Shown piece by piece: positions 8,401 through 12,736 of a stretch of DNA of 12,736 bases. The DNA is taken from positions 1 to 12,736 of the forward strand of contig LSSK01000997.1 in NCBI GenBank assembly GCA_001969505.1, given 5' to 3'. Position 1 is the stretch's first letter. Every line of letters starts with the position of its first letter. The notes under the pieces are model-generated. The model had not been told where the DNA came from. It made no database searches and was given only the letters and a program-made list of their open reading frames with translations. The stretch is from Zancudomyces culisetae. Its lineage: Eukaryota; Kickxellomycota; Harpellomycetes; Harpellales; Legeriomycetaceae. Made by a program: the position numbers and the translations under genes.

Positions 8401-9403
8401 CAATAGTTCCAACACTCGCTTCTTTAATAGAAATAGAATATCCAGAGCAATTGCACCATACATTCCCAGTATTGGGTTTTTTAATGAAAATAGAGTTTCT
8501 GTAAACTCAAATGGAAACTTTAGCACAAACGCAAACCCAAACCCAAACCCAAACGCAAACCCAAATCCGAGCCCGATCCCGATTGCAAACGCAAATGCAA
8601 ACGCAAATGCAAACGCAAATGCAAACGCAAATGCAAACGCAAATGCAAACACAAATTCAAACCCGAATGCAAACACGAATGCAAACCCAAATTTCAAACC
8701 TAATCTAAACACAAATCCAAATTCAAACCTAATTCTAGATCCAAATACTACCAACGCCGGTCTCATGAACAAGATCAGGTATAATTTCAAAAATTGGTAC
8801 AACCGCAACTCGGCAACTTCCTCTGCAAATGGTAATTTTATGGAATACACCTACGAACCTGTTCACTACACCTCTCCAAACATAATTGATGCACAACCAC
8901 AACCATATATGCGGACGCAACCACGGCAACAGTATATACAGCCACAACAGCAGCCGTGGCCCACCCCATGGGTACCTGTAATAGATCCCAATGCGTTTGA
9001 ACAAAACAAAAACGCGGGTGTTAGAGTACAACCACCAGAGGTAGTTAGAGATAGCAACTTTAACTACCATCCACACAACCCTGTCGGAAATATAGCAACA
9101 CTAAATGCCCCATTTGACCGTACAAACAATACCTATAATGCACCTCTCGCTAACCACTATGGTCCAATTAATGCTGGCTCCACCAACCCTACTGCAAATC
9201 TTCCCAATGTATACAGTGGTACTAATCGTTATCCTGCATTTAATCCCGCTAATAATGGAAACTACTATGGCAATAACAATAATTTTCAAAATCAGTACAA
9301 CAATAGACGCCAGGTTAATAATGATCGTGAAGCAGCCGGGCAAAACACTTACTCCACTATCCCTGTGCCACCGATTTTGGGATCACATAAAAGTACTCGA
9401 TAG
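5477..9403 (+). CDS. Chitin synthase, class IV-like (Chs3 type), with repeat-rich C-terminal tail
   Basis: Membrane GT2 enzyme that polymerises UDP-GlcNAc into chitin at the plasma membrane; about 1308 residues, no intron seen. Numbered from ATG 5477: polar cytoplasmic N-terminus 1-120; transmembrane helix about 122-148; cytochrome-b5-like module about 168-211 (VSVYGSIYDVTNG, then HP) and a second one about 266-316; helix 340-370; catalytic domain from about 400 with TCYSEG 407-412, VIADG 437-441, DAD 597-599, EDR 713-715 and QRRRW 752-756; helices about 777-866; then the SFWRFDDFSWGKTR hallmark, 868-881. With b5 modules and no myosin motor, this fits Chs3-like class IV. The last 430 residues are unusual: a Gln run (909-917), an Asn-rich NP/NA array (about 1015-1087) and an Asn/Pro/Tyr-rich end. 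An in-frame TGA at 5366 with no ATG before 5477 limits the start; ATG 5507 (A at -3, G at +4) has better context and may be the true start. Confidence 0.95.
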   Translation: MHKNQTEFLIMDNQTTSKAKESQAELSSIPSHSEHLNGATQENVVSEKKEETSVSKMRKYFLQKKKERKNQLVGKNAADGLISKSWRIFSKVVTGFIPSFVIRKCKNTQDDERVQAWREKITLCLLILCMCGAMVFFTFGLTQLFCVYSEPIDTYGLQKNHGAKSKKRYVSVYGSIYDVTNGFGIPNHPRVNATLIGSDISRFFSTTYPRAEKCKFWPVGKSPSTCLFNDGKFCHNSATIGNTLSGLDTNKKITYQWNDIYNKKYYLFVYNGSVFNVYNYLEQSLVNRTGYLGAPHITDSIIQMVGTDATQYINSKSELKQLVSCFYAQYLVGVVDGTPVGCILVNGLLAVSMMMVGMVTLTKFFCAVLFNWTYKWRFCRNYNNIYTMRDKNHNEVHELPYVLILVTCYSEGKDSLKKTLDSIAETYYPEPNKVLVVIADGMVSGEDENKSTPEIVLELMGVNNPSDMRAHNPYSDDQNSAARKQSEDPRPLAYKSIGHGEHGYNNAKVYGGVYNASIGNKINMLAVIKTGNSVEISNNSSKPGNRGKRDSQLIIMQWLKKACLNEPMTPLEFELTEMLFEVCKIRPDVLELILMIDADTKVEKRSLCYMISAMMDDYKIMGICGETQIENKSESFITKIQVFEYFISHNLSKSFESVWGTVTCLPGCFSMYRAYSLIGNIKTPLFVSPDVISSYSCNEVVTLHQKNLLLLGEDRFLTTIMLKNFPNRKTIYLPSAICKTIVPSTFKVLLSQRRRWVNSTVHNLMELLLVSELCGTFCFSMQYMAFVDLVGNFTLPVSFFTTVYIAANILAQKAFKMGVWLIFTIVVVFGVHAAIVLTMSIRRYVYFYWLLWYIISIPIWNFVIPTYSFWRFDDFSWGKTRTVIGDAKTNSGPSGGSNMVSNIATFSAQQQQKQQQQLNSLDSGKNPRRNDKPNKPDISSNVPIKLWADWIREGNGSRIYSNNIPNNIPMDGPPSNSSNTRFFNRNRISRAIAPYIPSIGFFNENRVSVNSNGNFSTNANPNPNPNANPNPSPIPIANANANANANANANANANANANTNSNPNANTNANPNFKPNLNTNPNSNLILDPNTTNAGLMNKIRYNFKNWYNRNSATSSANGNFMEYTYEPVHYTSPNIIDAQPQPYMRTQPRQQYIQPQQQPWPTPWVPVIDPNAFEQNKNAGVRVQPPEVVRDSNFNYHPHNPVGNIATLNAPFDRTNNTYNAPLANHYGPINAGSTNPTANLPNVYSGTNRYPAFNPANNGNYYGNNNNFQNQYNNRRQVNNDREAAGQNTYSTIPVPPILGSHKSTR
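8523..8746 (+). repeat. In-frame hexamer array (NCAAAY)n coding Asn-rich tail
   Basis: About 220 bp of degenerate hexamers (GCAAAC, GCAAAT, CCAAAC, ACAAAT and similar) inside the chitin synthase tail. A near-perfect core at 8585-8650 contains eleven GCAAAY hexamers alternating AAC and AAT, that is 5.5 copies of a 12 bp unit. Each hexamer codes X-Asn, so length changes by whole units keep the frame: the array yields Asn-Pro and Asn-Ala dipeptides. The purity of the core at DNA level, including synonymous alternation, points to recent expansion by duplication of the 12 bp unit. Confidence 0.92.
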
Positions 9404-9516
9404 TTTCGTGAAAGTTTGGACCTTTATTAGCTATCCTTTTGCATAAACTGTGGAGGGCTATAACATTCGTTTGCTTTTTTGTTTGGTTAGCTTTTCATTA
9501 ATTTGAGTTCCGATCC

Positions 9517-9527
9517 AATAAAATAAA
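9517..9527 (+). terminator. Candidate poly(A) signal of chitin synthase
   Basis: Two overlapping AATAAA hexamers (9517-9522 and 9522-9527) lie about 115 bp beyond the TAG stop, followed by an A/T run. This fits a polyadenylation signal. The rest of 9404-9731 holds no reading frame worth calling. Confidence 0.5.
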
Positions 9528-9608
9528 TCTCCCTTCAAAAAATTTTTTATTCAGTCTTTAATGCTGAATTTTAGCCAAAGAAATCAACCTAAATTCGGAG
9601 AGTCTAGT

Positions 9609-9617
9609 TATAAATAG
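9609..9617 (+). promoter_or_regulatory. TATA box-like element upstream of guanylate kinase
   Basis: TATAAATAG is a textbook TATA-box match, 115-123 bp before the upstream ATG at 9732. Position and sequence suit a core promoter for the guanylate kinase gene. No transcription start can be shown from sequence. Confidence 0.45.
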
Positions 9618-9731
9618 CAGCACTTCATTTCAGCTAGGTTTCCTATAAGAATTAAAACGGATCTAACAACTGTTTTTCTTGTGCTTGACGGCCAGAAGAT
9701 TAGCGATAGAGTTTAGTTTAAAACAATCAAA

Positions 9732-9809
9732 ATGAATCAAGTATTAGCTCGTAAGCATGTTTACTATGAATATTTCTCATATCCTTTAATTTATAAAACA
9801 GAAATGTAA
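9732..9809 (+). promoter_or_regulatory. Upstream ORF abutting the guanylate kinase start
   Basis: A 25-codon frame begins at ATG 9732 (AAA before it, so A at -3) and stops with TAA at 9807-9809; the guanylate kinase ATG follows directly (TAA then ATG), in the same frame. A plausible 51 bp intron, 9751 (GTAAGC) to 9801 (ACAG), lies inside; removing it leaves an eight-codon frame that still ends at the same TAA. So every reading of this leader ends just before the enzyme start. It could reduce translation or feed reinitiation, or be the remnant of an N-terminal extension. Confidence 0.55.
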
Positions 9810-10581
9810 ATGAACATCAAAAACCACTTTTTGGAAATAGGTCCCATCGTATTTTTCGGCCCATCGGGCTCTGGAAAGAGTACATTGCTGAAGCTACTAT
9901 TTAATGAATTCCCGAATCAATTTGGATTCAGTATTTCTCGTAAGGAATTTTGCTTTGTTCATTCTCGATATATCCATTCATCGGAATATGTACTAACTAT
10001 AACCTGTAAAAAAAATTACAAAATAATATTGTAGACACAACGAGAGCCCCTAGGAAAGGAGAAACAAACGGTATTGAATACCACTTTGTCACTAGAGATG
10101 AATTCCTCGAAGGCGTCAAAAAAAACGAGTTTATAGAGCACGCTGAATTTTCAGGAAATCTTTATGGAACCTCAATAAAGGCTGTAAAGGATGTAATCGA
10201 TTCTGGAAAGACCTGTGTATTAGACATTGAAATGGTATGTCGCACTTACTCTTACAGTACTGTTATGAATACAGCTATAGAAATCTAACATTTAATCTTC
10301 ATGACTAATTCCTAACATAGCAAGGAGTAATGCAAGTCAAAAAAACGGATCTCAATCCGCGAATTATTTTTATTTCACCGCCATCAATGGAGATACTTAA
10401 AGAGCGTCTAGTTAATCGAAATACCGATTCGGAGGATGCGATTAGAAAGAGGCTTGATACAGCGATCAAAGAGATGGAGTACGGCAAGTCCAGCGGTGCC
10501 TTTGATTTTCACGTTGTAAACGATAACTTGGATAGTGCATACGAAAAGTTAAAAGGTTTTATTTTCAATACCACACAGTGA
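9810..10581 (+). CDS. GUK1: Guanylate kinase (GMP kinase), three exons
   Basis: Phosphorylates GMP or dGMP to the diphosphate with ATP, an essential cytosolic step of guanine nucleotide synthesis. Exons are 9810-9939, 10035-10234 and 10321-10581; introns of 95 bp (donor GTAAGG, perfect TACTAAC branch site at 9991) and 86 bp (donor GTATGT, CTAAC close to the acceptor) have phases 1 and 0. The product is 196 residues, close to the usual 185-200. P-loop GPSGSGKST is at 17-25; the GMP-binding stretch [13 protein letters not shown] starts at 44 and continues to YHFV at 59-62; [16 protein letters not shown] follows from about 75; DIEMQG at 107-112 matches the family DxDxQG region and spans intron 2; the lid region has [13 protein letters not shown] near 135. 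All expected catalytic parts are present. The start is fixed by a TAA immediately before ATG 9810. The gene converges on the desaturase. Confidence 0.97.
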
Positions 10582-10922
10582 TTTTCTATGGTTAGTTTTT
10601 TTTAAGGTTTGTAACCTTGAATATAAAGGATCGAAAGTAAGAATGAGTGTAATCTGGAACATTTTTGTATAAAATCAGAAAATTAATCTCTAAAATATGA
10701 TCATCCCCTTGTTTTCAACCCACGCTTGATTGAGCAAACATTGTTAAAAACATGAAGGCGATAAACGCAAAAAAATCAAAATATCAACATGTGCAAGGTG
10801 TAAGGCGTGGACACGTTTATTTTTGATATAAATAAACGGAAGACGTGGTGATGTTCTCTGTAGAACTGACACGAGAGCAGGAACAAATGAGAAACCAGAG
10901 AAAGTTTTATTTAAAAAATGTC
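10582..10922. other. Convergent intergenic spacer between guanylate kinase and desaturase
   Basis: This 341 bp stretch lies between two stop codons on opposite strands. It holds the 3' ends of both genes and a palindromic AATAAA element near its middle. I see no gene in it; a 60-codon minus-strand frame across part of it looks like chance. Confidence 0.6.
10814..10838. terminator. Palindromic bidirectional poly(A) element
   Basis: A perfect 9 bp inverted repeat (CGTTTATTT at 10814-10822, AAATAAACG at 10830-10838) separated by 7 bp. It places AATAAA on the + strand at 10831-10836, 250 bp beyond the guanylate kinase stop, and on the - strand at 10821-10816, about 100 bp beyond the desaturase stop. 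It could serve 3' end formation of both genes. The 250 bp distance is long for the guanylate kinase side, so that half is less certain. Confidence 0.5.
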
Positions 10923-12128
10923 TCATAAAGGAGGCAAATATTGTTCTCTTCCCAGCTTATGATCCTCAAAAGTGCGAACAAGTCTAGCGTTGGGGCTAAG
11001 CTTGGGGTTCAAAATAAATTCTGCCAAAATCCCTGTCCATGAAGTGTGGTAGTAGAGGGACTTGTAAAACTCACCAGCTATTTTCATTAGATCCTCCATT
11101 CTGGTCCACGGAATCTATTGGGTTTTGGCATTTAAATTAGTTTGTGATTATTATAAGTTTGCTATTGGCAGTAATCTGTTTAGAAAAGAGCTTGTATTCG
11201 TAGTGATAGTTGACAGGCCAAATAGAAGTGAATAAAATAAAAATAAAATTACCTGAGTAAAATCATGATGCTCGTTATGGTAACCTATGTTCATATACAA
11301 CAGATTACCAGGACCATAGTATGAGTAGGTCTCCTGTCCATCAACAAAAATAAAGTGTTCTTGAATAAAGTGTGCTGCGCCAGGGTGTAAACCATAGCCT
11401 AAAAAGACTGAAAGACCCAGGTACGCCAATGCTCTGCCACCTAAAGTGCTATATATTATCGTGTTTACAAGAACCATGGTGAGCGTATTTACTATCTCCC
11501 AAAATGTCGGCTGCTTTCCAAGCCTCAGTCCTCTCACCATATACATTACTCCGTATGACATGACCCATAGTAGTTTTAAAAAAGATGAGTTTGAAACCAA
11601 TTGCACTTCTTCTTCAAGAGGAAGATCAGGGTCCATTCCCTTCACTCCTTGAAACTGGTGATGCTCAAGATGATATCGACGGAAGCTCTGTGAAATTGGG
11701 ACCACCATCGGAATATTTATTACTAACCCAAATAGCCTGTTGTATAACAGCTTCTTAAAAACTAAGCAATGTGAGAGTTCGTGAATAATCACACCGTACA
11801 TACTGGATACTGTTCCACCGATGGCATATGTGACGGCTAAAAGCAATGTTCTGTTCATATCCTTCCATTTAGTACTCACAAGGTAGGCCATGTACAACTG
11901 TATGCAAACCAAAAAGACTCCTATCAATGCTGTCCTTGGTTCATTTCCATATAGCTTTTTGATTTCCGGGTATTTTTGCAACATCACTTTTTTTCTTTTC
12001 AAGTGTGGTTCATCGAGGAACTCCGTCTCAAAAGCCTTACTTTGATATCTTGAACCCTTCTTCCATTGCCCCAAGTATAAGGGGTGTCTTGGGTCCTTTT
12101 GCTTCAACTTTCCTTTTTGTACTTCCAT
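10923..12128 (-). CDS. DES1: Sphingolipid delta-4 desaturase (dihydroceramide desaturase), two exons
   Basis: Di-iron membrane enzyme of the ER that introduces the 4,5-trans double bond into dihydroceramide to make ceramide, on the route to fungal glucosylceramide; it uses cytochrome b5 and oxygen. Exons on the minus strand are 12128-11253 and 11114-10923, joined across a 138 bp phase-0 intron (donor GTAATT, acceptor ATAG). The product is 355 residues, a little longer than the 323 of human DEGS1. Residues 37-61 match the N-terminal desaturase motif (FLDEPH, KYPEIKKLYG). Three histidine boxes are intact: HELSH 116-120, HLEHH 153-157 and HNEHH 284-288, with GLHPGAAHF and ETYSYYGPGNLLYMN between the last two. 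Hydrophobic segments fit a multi-pass protein. Exon 2 adds IPWTRMEDL and a SWTGIL segment typical of the family C-terminus. The start has A at -3 and G at +4. Extra C4-hydroxylase activity, known for some family members, cannot be excluded. Confidence 0.96.
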
Positions 12129-12367
12129 TGTATTATCGCTATACCTTTCTACCTTTATTTCTGTCTTTGCACTCCGTTATTTGATAGCTCTATTTATTAT
12201 TGCTTTTTTTCAAGTTAGAGTAGTGGGTTCACAATAGTTGTTTCTTTTTTCTGCTATATACGATATTTAAACACATATTTGTGTGGATTTTCTGATATAT
12301 TGAAAGACGTGGAAAGAGTGATTTTACAAACAAAGAGTAGATAATTGTATAGTAAAAAGTGGACTAA

Positions 12368-12514
12368 TCATTGTTTAAAAAGTGCAAGGTTTATAAACAG
12401 AGAAAAGATAACCCTTTTGCTCTGACGTGTCTTGCGGTTGGATACTTTTGAGCTGTTTGGACTATTTGGACTGTTTGAACTGCTCGCGTTTTGAAGTTTG
12501 ATGCAGGAAATCAT
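12368..12514 (-). CDS. Small unassigned ORF upstream of the desaturase (48 codons)
   Basis: An ATG-initiated frame of 48 codons ends 239 bp before the desaturase start on the same strand. The product begins MISCIKLQN, has a Ser/Asn/Pro stretch made of SNSP-like units, then a basic run (NRKTRQSKR) and a short hydrophobic end (IFSLFINLALF). I recognise no family. It could be an upstream ORF in a long desaturase leader, the first exon of something else, or chance. The Ser/Asn/Pro stretch comes directly from a 9 bp DNA repeat, which weakens the case for selection. Confidence 0.2.
   Translation of the reverse strand: MISCIKLQNASSSNSPNSPNSSKVSNRKTRQSKRVIFSLFINLALFKQ
12453..12479 (+). repeat. Three copies of a 9 bp direct repeat
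   Basis: CTGTTTGGA, CTATTTGGA and CTGTTTGAA are adjacent, followed by a partial CTG. The unit is a multiple of three and lies inside the 48-codon minus-strand frame. Confidence 0.7.
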
Positions 12515-12736
12515 AAATATTTTTCTCCTTTTACATTGGCTTCTTAATTTTTTTGCTTTTATTTTTGGAACTCAACTTATGCCAATCGAGAAAATCAAGC
12601 TGTTTGTTGATTAGATTGATGGTACGATTTGTTTATTCTTGCTTATCAAGACCTTAAACGCTCAGCCAGTTAAACCTAAAGAAGCGGCAAAATAAATGAA
12701 TATCCGCCCTCCAGGTTGGTATGTTTTCCTCACCAT

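Larger units (their letters stand above)
12129..12736. other. Desaturase upstream region to window end
   Basis: This 608 bp stretch is the promoter and leader region of the minus-strand desaturase. It holds one 48-codon minus-strand reading frame (12514-12368), a short 9 bp direct repeat and, at the extreme right edge, a minus-strand ATG (12736) with 24 open codons that may be chance or the border of another gene. I see no tRNA or larger gene. Confidence 0.5.

Noticed and set aside
8511-8708. Plus-strand frame with Gln-Thr/Gln-Met repeats
   Set aside because: Same hexamer array read in another frame, fully inside the chitin synthase.
8523-8746. Resemblance of the Asn-Ala-Asn-Pro dipeptides to the circumsporozoite repeat of malaria parasites
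   Set aside because: The array lies in frame within a fungal chitin synthase and comes from hexamer slippage; the likeness is convergent low complexity, not homology.
8353-8850. 165-codon minus-strand frame with Phe-Ala repeats
   Set aside because: It is the antisense shadow of the NCAAAY array in the chitin synthase; the repeat has no stops in several frames.
11446-11652. 68-codon plus-strand frame
   Set aside because: Antisense to the desaturase, which has full family motifs.
12665-12736. Minus-strand ATG at the right edge with 24 open codons
   Set aside because: Too short and at the border; no motif to tell a real gene end from chance.

Overview
The window is nuclear DNA of an AT-rich, intron-containing fungus. 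A fungal-type chitin synthase of the Chs3 (class IV-like) kind, a dihydroceramide desaturase and many short spliceosomal introns support this. The introns are about 77-173 bp, with GTAAGT-like donors, TACTAAC-like branch sites and AG acceptors. Intron density and composition suggest an early-diverging (zygomycete-like) lineage, but that placement is inference. The standard stop codons fit every gene. No tRNA, rRNA, transposon, CRISPR or virus was seen.

Layout, left to right. (1) 134-653, + strand: a three-exon gene for a small Mediator subunit, MED9, of 89 residues. (2) 654-2330: a gene-poor spacer of about 1.7 kb with hexamer and G-rich simple repeats and no gene I can defend. (3) 2331-5244, + strand: a four-exon gene for an 854-residue protein with six or seven ankyrin repeats and a long, probably disordered polar tail; the family is unknown. 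(4) 5477-9403, + strand: a single-exon chitin synthase of about 1308 residues with cytochrome-b5-like modules, a GT2 catalytic core and a very long Asn-rich, repeat-built C-terminal tail. (5) 9810-10581, + strand: a three-exon guanylate kinase of 196 residues, preceded by a short in-frame upstream ORF whose stop codon abuts the start codon. (6) 10923-12128, - strand: a two-exon sphingolipid delta-4 desaturase (DES1/DEGS1 family) of 355 residues, convergent with guanylate kinase. (7) 12129-12736: the desaturase upstream region, with one small unassigned minus-strand ORF.

The genes are ordinary unlinked nuclear genes: transcription (MED9), nucleotide metabolism (GMP kinase), cell wall (chitin synthase) and membrane sphingolipids (DES1). 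Chitin synthase and DES1 both serve the cell surface, but nothing in the sequence shows co-regulation. I found no clear new multi-gene system. The points most worth a second look are the guanylate kinase leader, the repeat-built tail of the chitin synthase, the orphan ankyrin protein whose introns fall at repeat borders, and a palindromic poly(A) element shared by two convergent genes.
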